Positions 27,738 to 36,932 of a stretch of 64,000 nt of DNA are shown piece after piece (position 1 is the stretch's first letter; every line of letters begins with the position of its first letter). The notes beneath the pieces are model-generated. The model saw only the letters and a program-made list of their open reading frames with translations. It searched no databases and was not told where the DNA came from. This DNA is from Cupriavidus respiraculi (lineage in GTDB: Bacteria; Pseudomonadota; Gammaproteobacteria; Burkholderiales; Burkholderiaceae), in contig NZ_CAJZAH010000002.1 in assembly GCF_914271545.1 (NCBI RefSeq), positions 682,001 to 746,000 on the forward strand, read 5' to 3'. Made by a program: the position numbers and the translations under genes.

Positions 27738-27787
27738 GCGCCCCCAAGATTGCAAAAAAGCCGCCAGCGACCCTGGCGGCTTTTTTT
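27670..27787 (+). promoter_or_regulatory. Four-segment transcription attenuator controlling aroG
   Basis: Segment 1 is CCGCCA (27670-27675), inside the leader ORF. Segment 2 is CGCTGGCGG (27709-27717), segment 3 CCGCCAGCG (27761-27769) and segment 4 CTGGCGGC (27773-27780). Segment 1 pairs with 2 (6 bp), 2 with 3 (9 bp perfect, antiterminator), and 3 with 4 (terminator). The Phe/Tyr codons lie in the 1:2 loop. A ribosome stalled there would free segment 2 to pair with 3 and allow aroG transcription; fluent translation through segment 2 would let the terminator form. An extra hairpin (27725-27730 with 27739-27744) covers the leader stop codon. The logic matches trp/phe-type attenuators and is inferred from sequence. 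Confidence 0.8.
27754..27787 (+). terminator. Intrinsic terminator within aroG leader
   Basis: GCCGCCAG (27760-27767) pairs with CTGGCGGC (27773-27780) across a 5-nt loop. The stem is flanked by six As and followed by seven Ts. It is a strong rho-independent terminator that would end transcription before aroG unless the antiterminator forms. Confidence 0.9.
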
Positions 27788-27801
27788 ATCGCCGTGCCCT
27801 G

Positions 27802-27833
27802 AATACCCGAACACCCGAATACCCGAATACCCG
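27802..27833 (+). repeat. Tandem 8-nt repeat, four copies
   Basis: Four contiguous octamers AAYACCCG (27802, 27810, 27818, 27826) lie between the attenuator terminator and the aroG ribosome binding site. The second copy has C for T. Slippage here would change the leader length by 8 nt. Confidence 0.85.
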
Positions 27834-27873
27834 AACCGAACAACTCAAGACCTCACAAGACCCTGGAGCCATC

Positions 27874-28953
27874 ATGCTGAAGAACACCGACGACCTGCGC
27901 ATTCGCGAACTGAAGGAATTGTTGCCGCCGGCGCACCTGATTCGCGAATTCTCCTGCTCGGAGAAAGCGTCCGACGTGATCTACGGCGCGCGCCAGGCGA
28001 TGCACCGGATCCTGCACGGCATGGACGACAGGCTGATCGTCATCATCGGCCCCTGCTCCATCCACGACACCCGCGCCGCGCTCGAGTACGCCAAGCTGCT
28101 CAAGGTGCAGCGCGACCGCTTCGCCAATGAACTGGAAGTCGTGATGCGCGTGTACTTCGAAAAGCCGCGCACCACCGTGGGCTGGAAGGGGCTGATCAAC
28201 GATCCCCATATGGACGGCAGCTTCAAGATCAACGACGGCCTGCGCACCGCCCGCGAACTGCTGCTCAACATCAGCGAAATGGGACTGCCGGCCGGCACCG
28301 AATACCTCGACATGATCAGCCCGCAGTACATCGCCGACCTGGTGAGCTGGGGCGCGATCGGCGCCCGCACGACGGAATCGCAGGTGCACCGCGAACTGGC
28401 CTCGGGTCTGTCGTGTCCGGTGGGATTCAAGAACGGCACCGACGGGAACGTCAAGATCGCGGTGGACGCCATCAAGGCCGCCTCGCAGCCCCACCACTTC
28501 CTGTCGGTGACAAAGGGCGGCCATTCGGCCATCGTCTCGACCTCCGGCAATGAAGACTGCCACCTGATCCTGCGCGGCGGCAAGGCGCCCAACTACGACG
28601 CGGCCAGCGTGCAGGAAGCCTGCGACGCGATCGCCAAGGCCGGCCTGGCCGCGAAACTGATGATCGACGCCTCGCACGCCAACAGCAGCAAGAAACACGA
28701 GAACCAGATCGGCGTCTGCGAGGACATCGGCCGGCAGCTGGCCGCAGGCGACGACCGCATCATCGGCGTGATGGTCGAATCCCACCTCGTCGCGGGCCGC
28801 CAGGACCACGTGCAGGGCATGCCCGTGGAAGACCTGACCTACGGGCAATCGGTGACGGACGCCTGCATCGGCTGGGACGACTCCGCCAAGGTGCTGGAGA
28901 CGCTGGCCAACGCGGTGAAGGCTCGCCGGATTGCCAAGGGCAGCGGGAACTGA
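27874..28953 (+). CDS. aroG: 3-deoxy-7-phosphoheptulonate (DAHP) synthase, class I
   Basis: A 359-residue AroF/G/H-type DAHP synthase that condenses phosphoenolpyruvate and erythrose-4-phosphate, the first step of the shikimate pathway. IIGPCSIHD places Cys61 exactly as in E. coli AroG. FEKPRTTVGWKGLINDPHMD, GARTTESQVHRELASGLSCP and DASHANSSKKHENQ are family blocks with the metal and substrate ligands. ATG 27874 has a GGAG ribosome binding site; the in-frame extension back to about 27718 runs through the terminator and is not plausible. Expression is probably controlled by the attenuator upstream. Whether Phe, Tyr or Trp inhibits the enzyme cannot be read reliably. Confidence 0.96.
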   Translation: MLKNTDDLRIRELKELLPPAHLIREFSCSEKASDVIYGARQAMHRILHGMDDRLIVIIGPCSIHDTRAALEYAKLLKVQRDRFANELEVVMRVYFEKPRTTVGWKGLINDPHMDGSFKINDGLRTARELLLNISEMGLPAGTEYLDMISPQYIADLVSWGAIGARTTESQVHRELASGLSCPVGFKNGTDGNVKIAVDAIKAASQPHHFLSVTKGGHSAIVSTSGNEDCHLILRGGKAPNYDAASVQEACDAIAKAGLAAKLMIDASHANSSKKHENQIGVCEDIGRQLAAGDDRIIGVMVESHLVAGRQDHVQGMPVEDLTYGQSVTDACIGWDDSAKVLETLANAVKARRIAKGSGN

Positions 28954-28959
28954 TCGGGC

Positions 28960-29256
28960 TTAGCGCCACATTGCGGTCGATGGACCGCTGTCTTGGCGCC
29001 GCGCCGCCCCGTTCGCCTGTCCGGCCGCGACCTCCTGGTAGATGGCGTCAGACGCAATGTCGGCGCCGTTCGGCCACACGACAACGCCATCACGAAGCGT
29101 AGCCAGCGCGAAGTAGGCTTCATCCGCCAGCGGCGCAAATACGCCGCTGAAGTCATCGTGGGACATATCGACCGTCCCATGCAGACCATCGGCAAAGGTC
29201 ACTTGCAGGCGGTGCCCCGGCAAGACTTTCAGTTTGGCTACGTGCCACGGGATCAT
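28960..29256 (-). CDS. DUF2442 domain protein
   Basis: A 98-residue protein with the DUF2442 pattern: a strand LQVTFADGLHGTVDM, then FAPLADEAYFALATL and VVWPNGADIASDAIYQEV. A 20-residue polar tail (GAARRQDSG) follows. It is encoded 3 bp downstream of the DUF4160 gene, on the same strand. DUF2442 and DUF4160 genes often occur together and the pair has the size and layout of a toxin-antitoxin module, but no activity is established here. It converges on aroG with only 6 bp between stops. Confidence 0.8.
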   Translation of the reverse strand: MIPWHVAKLKVLPGHRLQVTFADGLHGTVDMSHDDFSGVFAPLADEAYFALATLRDGVVVWPNGADIASDAIYQEVAAGQANGAARRQDSGPSTAMWR

Positions 29257-29259
29257 GTC

Positions 29260-29520
29260 TCACTCCAGCGGAGGAATCGGTTCAGGGTGGGCATGCTGCA
29301 GGCAAAGCCGCCAGTTTTCCTTGAGCTTCGCCCGGTGAATGGATGCCCATTCCACTACCAGGGCGAGCGCATGCGGTGGCAGGGAGCCGGCCAGGACCTT
29401 CAGCGTATCGATTCGGATGATCGCTTCGCGATCGCCATAGCGCGCATGGAAATGGGCCGGATCATGGTCGCGCCAGTACATGCTCACGAAGATACCAAAG
29501 AACACGCTAATAGTTGGCAC
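29260..29520 (-). CDS. DUF4160 domain protein
   Basis: An 86-residue protein. The start is GTG at 29520, preceded by a strong GGAGG ribosome binding site, so the longer ATG frame to 29649 is rejected. The family pattern is PTISVFFGIFVSMYWRDHDP, then AHFHARYGDREAIIRID and LPPHALALVVEWASIH, a compact alpha/beta fold with conserved His and Arg residues. It is the first gene of a two-gene unit with DUF2442. The function is unknown. Confidence 0.8.
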   Translation of the reverse strand: MPTISVFFGIFVSMYWRDHDPAHFHARYGDREAIIRIDTLKVLAGSLPPHALALVVEWASIHRAKLKENWRLCLQHAHPEPIPPLE

Positions 29521-29645
29521 AACCGCCTCCGAATCTGCCTGAAGACGGCATCGTATTCGCGCACGCCCAGCACGTCGAAGCAGCGCGGTACGTTCGCGAC
29601 AAGGCGGCGACGATATCGAAAGGGCTACGAGCGCCCCGCTTCCGG

Positions 29646-29680
29646 TCAAACAAAAAAGCCGCTTCTCACGAAGCGGCTTT
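29646..29680 (-). terminator. Rho-independent terminator of the cytochrome c pair
   Basis: GCCGCTTC (29658-29665) pairs with GAAGCGGC (29670-29677), 4-nt loop. On the minus strand it is followed by a TTTTTTG run, which ends the cytochrome transcript just past its stop at 29707. Confidence 0.85.
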
Positions 29681-29706
29681 CTCGTTTTCGACGGACTGCA
29701 GCCAGC

Positions 29707-30105
29707 TTACTTCTTGATCACCAGATCGCCAGGCAGCGAATGGATGTAGGCGGCCATGTCCTTCAGTTCCTGACGGGTGAAAGGACGGGGCTTGCCGTTC
29801 TTGTCCGTCACGCCCGGGTTGGCGTTGACCTGCCCCTGCATGATCGCGTTGGCGCGGCCGACCTGGGGGTTGCCCGAGATCTGGTACGCGACCAGCGCGT
29901 GGTACAGGTAGTCCGCGTGCTGGCCGGCCAGCTTCGGGTAGTCCGGCGTGATCGGCGTGTTCATGTTGGCGCCGTGGCAGGCCACACAGTTGCCCTTCTC
30001 GACCAGTGCCTTGCCGGCGGCGATGTCGGCGGCGAAGGCCGGCATCGCGGAGGCACCCAGCACGAGTGCGCCGAGCGCGGACGAAAGCGTCTTGAGCGTC
30101 TTCAT
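29707..30105 (-). CDS. Periplasmic cytochrome c (class I, c4/c5-like)
   Basis: A 132-residue precursor. The signal peptide spans about 1-25 (SAMPAFA|AD). One haem-binding CVACH motif lies near residue 41, and candidate Met ligands lie in MNTPITP and NAIMQGQ. The C-terminal helix is FTRQELKDMAAYIHSLPG. It is a periplasmic electron carrier, probably between the bc1 complex and an oxidase. It lies 14 bp downstream of a second cytochrome c gene, the two forming one operon ended by the terminator at 29646-29680. Confidence 0.92.
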   Translation of the reverse strand: MKTLKTLSSALGALVLGASAMPAFAADIAAGKALVEKGNCVACHGANMNTPITPDYPKLAGQHADYLYHALVAYQISGNPQVGRANAIMQGQVNANPGVTDKNGKPRPFTRQELKDMAAYIHSLPGDLVIKK

Positions 30106-30119
30106 GTCAGGGAATCCTC

Positions 30120-30467
30120 TTACTTCTGCTTATTGTCGGGGGTGCCGGACTTCTGCTGCGCGTAGTAGGCGGCCACGTCGGCGATGTCCTGATCGTTCAG
30201 GGTCGCGGCGATGCTGCGCATGGTCGGGTGCTTGCGGTTGCCCTTCTGGTAGTCCTTCAGCGCGTTTTCGATGTACTTCGCGGATTGGCCACCCAGCATC
30301 GGGACTTCGTACACTTCCGGGAACGACGCACGGTAGCCGGGGATGCCGTGACAACCGATACACATGGCGACCTTACCCTTGGCGGCGTCTACATTGCCCT
30401 TGACTTCCTGGCCCTGGGCGGCCATCGCGGTCGCGCCCAGCACCACCATCGTGAGGAGCTTTTTCAT
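30120..30467 (-). CDS. Periplasmic cytochrome c (class I)
   Basis: A 115-residue precursor. The signal peptide spans about 1-19 (AMAAQG). The haem motif CIGCH lies near residue 36, with a likely axial Met in VPMLGGQSAKYIENALKDY and a C-terminal helix NDQDIADVAAYYAQQ. It is the first gene of a two-cytochrome operon. Both proteins have a single haem, so together they resemble a split di-haem cytochrome c4, which is only an analogy. Confidence 0.92.
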   Translation of the reverse strand: MKKLLTMVVLGATAMAAQGQEVKGNVDAAKGKVAMCIGCHGIPGYRASFPEVYEVPMLGGQSAKYIENALKDYQKGNRKHPTMRSIAATLNDQDIADVAAYYAQQKSGTPDNKQK

Positions 30468-30783
30468 TTTCGTAGCTGATTGGAAGTATTAAACGCTGCG
30501 TGACCTGCCCATCCAACCAGACATGGATCTCACGGCGAGACACCGCGTCTCCGGGCGGAGCCTTCGGCCTCTGCAGGAAGCATCTCTCGTGATCGCCGGC
30601 CTCCGGAACGGCGCCGAGTGGGAACCGGGCGGCCGGGAGGAAGGCTAGACGTGGGGGCGCGTCAAACCGCCGCATTGTACAGCAGCCGGCACGTGGCAGT
30701 CCAGCGGACCGCCTCCCGCGCCCGCGAACGGAAAAGCTCTTTTATACTGGCCCATTCCCGACTCGCAAACCTCCAGGCTGCCC
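30468..30783. other. Divergent intergenic region, cytochrome c / MoxR
   Basis: This 316-bp region holds the promoters of two divergent units. Near the plus-strand gene is a TATACT hexamer (30743-30748) without a convincing -35. On the minus strand a TTAATACTT patch lies just before the cytochrome start. The rest is GC-rich with no credible ORF. Confidence 0.5.
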
Positions 30784-31659
30784 ATGTCCAATCAAGCCAA
30801 CGCCACAGCGCCCGCCGCACGTTTCGAGGGCACCGACCAGTATGTCGCCACCGACGACCTGAAGCTGGCCGTCAACGCCGCACGCACGCTGCAGCGCCCG
30901 CTGCTGATCAAGGGCGAGCCGGGCACCGGCAAGACCATGCTGGCCGAGGAAGTGGCGGCCGCCCTGGGCATGCCGCTTCTGCAGTGGCACATCAAGTCCA
31001 CCACCAAGGCGCAGCAGGGCCTGTACGAGTACGACGCGGTCTCCCGGCTGCGCGATTCGCAACTGGGCGACGACCGCGTCCACGATATCGCCAACTACAT
31101 CGTCAAGGGCGTGCTGTGGCAGGCGTTCGAGGCCGATCAGCCGGTGGTGCTGCTGATCGACGAGATCGACAAGGCCGACATTGAATTCCCGAACGATCTG
31201 CTGCGCGAGATCGACCGCATGGAGTTCTACGTGTACGAGACCCGGGAGCTGATCCGCGCGAAGCACCGTCCGCTGGTCATCATCACGTCGAACAACGAGA
31301 AGGAGCTGCCCGACGCCTTCCTGCGCCGCTGCTTCTTCCACTACATCAAGTTCCCCGACGCCGAGACGATGCAGCGCATCGTCGACGTGCACTACCCGGG
31401 CATCAAGCGCGAACTGGTGTCCGCGGCGCTGGAGTCGTTCTACGAGATGCGCAACCTGCCCGGCCTGAAGAAGAAGCCCTCGACGTCGGAGCTGATCGAC
31501 TGGCTCAAGCTGCTGATGGCCGAGGACATTCCCGCCGAGGCGCTGCGCAGCCCGGACAAGAAGGCCGCCATTCCGCCGCTGCACGGGGCGCTGCTGAAGA
31601 ACGAGCAGGACGTGCATCTGTTCGAGCGCCTGGTCTTCATGAACCGCGCCAACCGCTGA
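30784..31659 (+). CDS. MoxR-family AAA+ ATPase
   Basis: A 291-residue AAA+ protein. Walker A is GEPGTGKT (about 44-51), Walker B VVLLIDEIDKADIEFPNDLL, sensor 1 IITSNNEKELPDAF, and the arginine finger region LRRCFFHYIKFPD. MoxR ATPases act as chaperones that load metal or cofactors into, or remodel, enzyme complexes, usually with a VWA-domain partner. That partner is encoded two genes downstream (32335). The GNAT gene between them probably belongs to the same operon (25- and 44-bp gaps). Confidence 0.92.
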   Translation: MSNQANATAPAARFEGTDQYVATDDLKLAVNAARTLQRPLLIKGEPGTGKTMLAEEVAAALGMPLLQWHIKSTTKAQQGLYEYDAVSRLRDSQLGDDRVHDIANYIVKGVLWQAFEADQPVVLLIDEIDKADIEFPNDLLREIDRMEFYVYETRELIRAKHRPLVIITSNNEKELPDAFLRRCFFHYIKFPDAETMQRIVDVHYPGIKRELVSAALESFYEMRNLPGLKKKPSTSELIDWLKLLMAEDIPAEALRSPDKKAAIPPLHGALLKNEQDVHLFERLVFMNRANR

Positions 31660-31684
31660 TCGGACCCCGACCCGGAGCCATTGC

Positions 31685-32290
31685 ATGACCCGCCTGATCG
31701 AACCCGTCGTGCTGGAAGGCCGGCACGCGATGCTGGAGCCGCTGACCGCCGCGCATGAAGACGAGTTGCGCGCCGCGGCGGCCGACGGCGAGCTGTGGAA
31801 GCTGTGGTACACGTCCGTCCCGTCCCCCGACCAGACCCGAGCCTGGATCGAGACGGCCCTGGACCAGCGCGACCGCCTGGGTGCCATGCCGTTCGTGGTG
31901 CGGCGCGTGCGCGATGGCGTGGCCGGCCCGGTGGTGGGCGCCACGCGCATGTTCAATGTCGACGAGACCCATCGCCGGCTGGAGATCGGGCATACGTGGT
32001 ATGCGGCCAGCGCGCAGCGCTCGGCCGTGAACACCGAGTGCAAGCTGCTGCTGCTCGCCCACGCCTTCGAGCAGCTGCGGTGCATCGCGGTGGAATTCCG
32101 CACGCACTGGATGAACCACCAGAGCCGCGCCGCCATCGCCCGCCTGGGCGCCAAGCAGGATGGCGTGCTGCGCAGCCATCAGGTGATGCCGGACGGCACG
32201 CTGCGCGACACCGTGGTGTTCTCCATCATCGCGTGCGAGTGGCTGGCCGTGAAGCGTCACCTGCACCACCGGCTGGAAACGCCGCGCTAG
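31685..32290 (+). CDS. GNAT-family N-acetyltransferase (RimJ/RimL-like)
   Basis: A 201-residue protein of the ribosomal-alanine-acetyltransferase type. The N-terminus has VLEGRHAMLEPLTAAHEDEL. The acetyl-CoA core is RRLEIGHTWYAASAQRSAVN, with LLLAHAFEQLRCIAVEFRTH and NHQSRAAIARLGAKQDGVLR following. The family acetylates N-terminal amines or small amines, and the substrate is unknown. It lies between MoxR and its presumed VWA partner, which hints at post-translational modification linked to that complex, but the placement may be incidental. Confidence 0.88.
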   Translation: MTRLIEPVVLEGRHAMLEPLTAAHEDELRAAAADGELWKLWYTSVPSPDQTRAWIETALDQRDRLGAMPFVVRRVRDGVAGPVVGATRMFNVDETHRRLEIGHTWYAASAQRSAVNTECKLLLLAHAFEQLRCIAVEFRTHWMNHQSRAAIARLGAKQDGVLRSHQVMPDGTLRDTVVFSIIACEWLAVKRHLHHRLETPR

Positions 32291-32334
32291 GGTCGGCCCG
32301 CCGCGCCCTCTCCCAGCTTCCCTGAGAACGGACC

Positions 32335-33510
32335 ATGCTGATCGATTTCTTTTTCTCGCTGCGCCACGCCAAGCTGCCGGTCTCGGTCAAGGAATACCTG
32401 ACCATGCTGGAAGCGCTGAAGGCACAGGTCATCTCGCCGTCGATCGACGAGTTCTACTACCTGTCGCGCATGACGCTGGTCAAGGACGAGAAGCACTTCG
32501 ACAAGTTCGACCAGACCTTCGCCGCGTATTTCAAGGGCGTGGAAAACCTGGTCGACTGGAAGTCCGATATCCCGCTGGACTGGCTGCAGAAGACGCTCGA
32601 GCGCGAGCTGTCCGCCGAGGAAAAGGCCAAGATCGAGGCCATGGGCGGGCTCGACAAGCTGATGGAGCGACTCAAGCAGCTGCTGGAGGAGCAGAAGGAA
32701 AAGCACGAGGGAGGCAACAAGTGGATCGGCACGGGCGGCACCTCGCCCTTCGGCCATGGCGGCTACAACCCCGAGGGCATCCGCATCGGCGGCCCGTCCA
32801 AGGGCAACCGCACCGCGATCAAGGTGTGGGAGACGCGGGCCTACAAGGACTACGACGACCAGGTCGAACTGGGCACGCGCAATATCAAGGTGGCGCTGCG
32901 CCGGCTGCGCCGTTTCGCGCGGGAGGGTGCGGACACCGAACTGGACCTGGACGACACCATTCACTCCACCGCGGCCAATGCCGGTCTGCTCGACATCAAG
33001 CTGCGGCCCGAGCGCCATAACAAGGTCAAGGTGCTGATGCTGATGGATGTGGGCGGCTCGATGGACGACCACATCAAGCGCGTGGAGGAACTGTTCTCGG
33101 CGACCAAGACCGAGTTCAAGCACCTGGAGTACTACTACTTCCACAACTGCGTCTACGACTACGTGTGGAAAAACAACCGCCGCCGCCACGCCGAGAAGAT
33201 TGCCACCTGGGACCTGATCCACAAGTACACGCCCGACTACAAGGTGATCTTCGTCGGCGATGCCACGATGAGTCCCTACGAAATCCTGCAGCCGGGCGGC
33301 TCGGTTGAATACAACAATCCGGAAGCCGGCGCGGTCTGGCTGAACCGGCTGATCGAGCAGTTTCCGAAGTTCGTCTGGCTGAACCCCGAGCCGGAGGGCC
33401 TGTGGCAGTACCGGCAATCGATCACCGTGATCAACCAGATCATGAAGTCGCGGATGTATCCGGTGACCATCGCGGGGCTGGAGCAGACGATGAAGGTGCT
33501 GTCGAAATAG
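32335..33510 (+). CDS. VWA-domain (CoxE-like) protein, partner of MoxR
   Basis: A 391-residue cytoplasmic protein. The N-terminal half is charged and helical (MLIDFFFSLRHAKLPVSVKE). The C-terminal half is a von Willebrand A domain starting KVLMLMDVGGSMDDHIKRVE near residue 235. The MIDAS motif reads D-V-G-G-S, with Gly for the first Ser of the canonical DxSxS. VYDYVWKNNRRR and VIFVGDATMSPYEI follow. CoxE-type proteins work with MoxR ATPases to mature metalloenzymes such as CO dehydrogenase; no such enzyme is encoded nearby, so the client is unknown. Confidence 0.9.
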   Translation: MLIDFFFSLRHAKLPVSVKEYLTMLEALKAQVISPSIDEFYYLSRMTLVKDEKHFDKFDQTFAAYFKGVENLVDWKSDIPLDWLQKTLERELSAEEKAKIEAMGGLDKLMERLKQLLEEQKEKHEGGNKWIGTGGTSPFGHGGYNPEGIRIGGPSKGNRTAIKVWETRAYKDYDDQVELGTRNIKVALRRLRRFAREGADTELDLDDTIHSTAANAGLLDIKLRPERHNKVKVLMLMDVGGSMDDHIKRVEELFSATKTEFKHLEYYYFHNCVYDYVWKNNRRRHAEKIATWDLIHKYTPDYKVIFVGDATMSPYEILQPGGSVEYNNPEAGAVWLNRLIEQFPKFVWLNPEPEGLWQYRQSITVINQIMKSRMYPVTIAGLEQTMKVLSK

Positions 33511-33573
33511 GTGTGCCGCGTCTTTCGACGTTGCGAATCGGGATAGCGGGCGGGCCGATGCGGAGTCGGGTGG

Positions 33574-33628
33574 GATAATGCCGCTTCGTATTGCCGCGGT
33601 CGGCGCCATTGCGCGCCGGCGCGGCAAT
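33574..33628 (+). promoter_or_regulatory. Candidate -10 and 5' stem-loop of BCCT transporter mRNA
   Basis: A GATAAT hexamer (33574-33579) without a clear -35 would start RNA near 33586. Immediately there, ATTGCCGCG (33590-33598) pairs perfectly with CGCGGCAAT (33620-33628), and the loop can fold further. It could be a 5' stability element or an operator. Confidence 0.35.
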
Positions 33629-33671
33629 GTCGCTCGGCCTGGCCGGGCTGGCCAACATGAGGATTCCGATC

Positions 33672-35807
<2,136 letters not shown>

Positions 35808-35826
35808 GCCGAACCTGCCGCGGGCC

Positions 35827-36729
35827 TCACACCACTACGTCCACACCCTCCATGACCCAGGCCCGGAATGTCTGCAGCGCTGGCAGGTGCTGCTTTTGCT
35901 CCGGGTAGCACAGGTAGTAGCCCTTGCGGCTGAGCACACGGGCGGGGTGGGCGACGACCAGCGCGCCAGTGGTCAACTCCTCCTCGATCAGGCAGCGCGG
36001 AATCAGGGCGATGCCCAGGCCCGAGACCGCCGCCTGCGTCAGCAGCGAGAACTGGTCGAAGCGGGCGCCGCTCCACGCCTCGCGCGTGGACACGCCGAGC
36101 TGGCCGAGCCAGTCGGACCAGGCCTCGGGCACGGTGGTGTGATGCAGCAGCGGATAGCGCAGCAGGTCGGCGGGGTCCTTCGCCATGCCGCCCGGTTCCG
36201 CGCCCAGCAGCCCGGGCCGGCACACCGGCAGCACTTCGCGGCCCGTCATGTAGTCCGCGAGACTGCCGGGCCAGACGCCGTCGCCGAAGCGGATGGCGGC
36301 ATCGAGGTCCGGTTCCGAGAAGTCGTAGCTCTGCGCGTGGGGCACGAATTCCAGCGTGACTTCCGGATGCCGCTGGAAGAACTGGGGCAGCCGCGGAATC
36401 AGCCATTTGGCCCCGAGCGTGGGCAGGCTGGCGATATGCAAGGTGCCGCCCCGGCCCTGGGTGGAGATCAGCTCGACCGTCGCGGCCTCGATCTCGTTCA
36501 GGCTGGGACGGATGCGCTCCAGGTAGCGCAGGCCCGCGTCGGTCAGCATCAGGCGCTGGCGCACGCGTTCGAACAGGTCCACGCCAAGGAATGCCTCCAG
36601 GCTGCGCACCTGTTTGCTGACGGCGCCCTGGGTCACGTGAAGCTCGCGGGCGGCCAGCGTAAAACTGTTATGACGGGCGGCGGCCTCGAAGGCCTGCAGT
36701 TCCGTCAGCGACGGACATAGGCGTCGCAT
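35827..36729 (-). CDS. LysR-type regulator, GcvA-like
   Basis: A 300-residue LTTR. The winged HTH (about 5-65) includes LQAFEAAARHNSFTLAARE and TQGAVSKQVRSLEAFLGVDL. The C-terminal periplasmic-binding-like effector domain resembles GcvA (LHIASLPTLGAKWLIPRLP). ATG 36729 is the standard LTTR start; the longer frame crosses the divergent promoter. It is divergent from the Bug receptor and N-formylglutamate amidohydrolase genes, which are its likely targets. It is convergent with the BCCT gene. Confidence 0.9.
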   Translation of the reverse strand: MRRLCPSLTELQAFEAAARHNSFTLAARELHVTQGAVSKQVRSLEAFLGVDLFERVRQRLMLTDAGLRYLERIRPSLNEIEAATVELISTQGRGGTLHIASLPTLGAKWLIPRLPQFFQRHPEVTLEFVPHAQSYDFSEPDLDAAIRFGDGVWPGSLADYMTGREVLPVCRPGLLGAEPGGMAKDPADLLRYPLLHHTTVPEAWSDWLGQLGVSTREAWSGARFDQFSLLTQAAVSGLGIALIPRCLIEEELTTGALVVAHPARVLSRKGYYLCYPEQKQHLPALQTFRAWVMEGVDVVV

Positions 36730-36932
36730 AGATGACTCCGGGTTCACGACCAATTGGAATGACCCCGGGATTTTATTTCGTTTGCTATCCGGCTGCACGA
36801 TTGAGCAGAATCGCGGAAGCGCTGTTATTTCTCCGTTGCCGCTCTTTCCCCCTTTTTGCCGGTCCTTTTTCCGGCCCTGGCCGCCAGGCCAGTTCCATTG
36901 TCCCCAGCCGTATCCAATACTCAGGAACCACC

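Noticed and set aside
27718-27873. In-frame N-terminal extension of aroG
   Set aside because: It would translate through a strong terminator and tandem repeats and lacks similarity to DAHP synthases, while ATG 27874 gives Cys61 at the standard position and has a ribosome binding site.
29521-29649. ATG-initiated extension of the DUF4160 gene
   Set aside because: The GTG at 29520 has a near-perfect ribosome binding site and begins exactly at the conserved PTISVFFG block.
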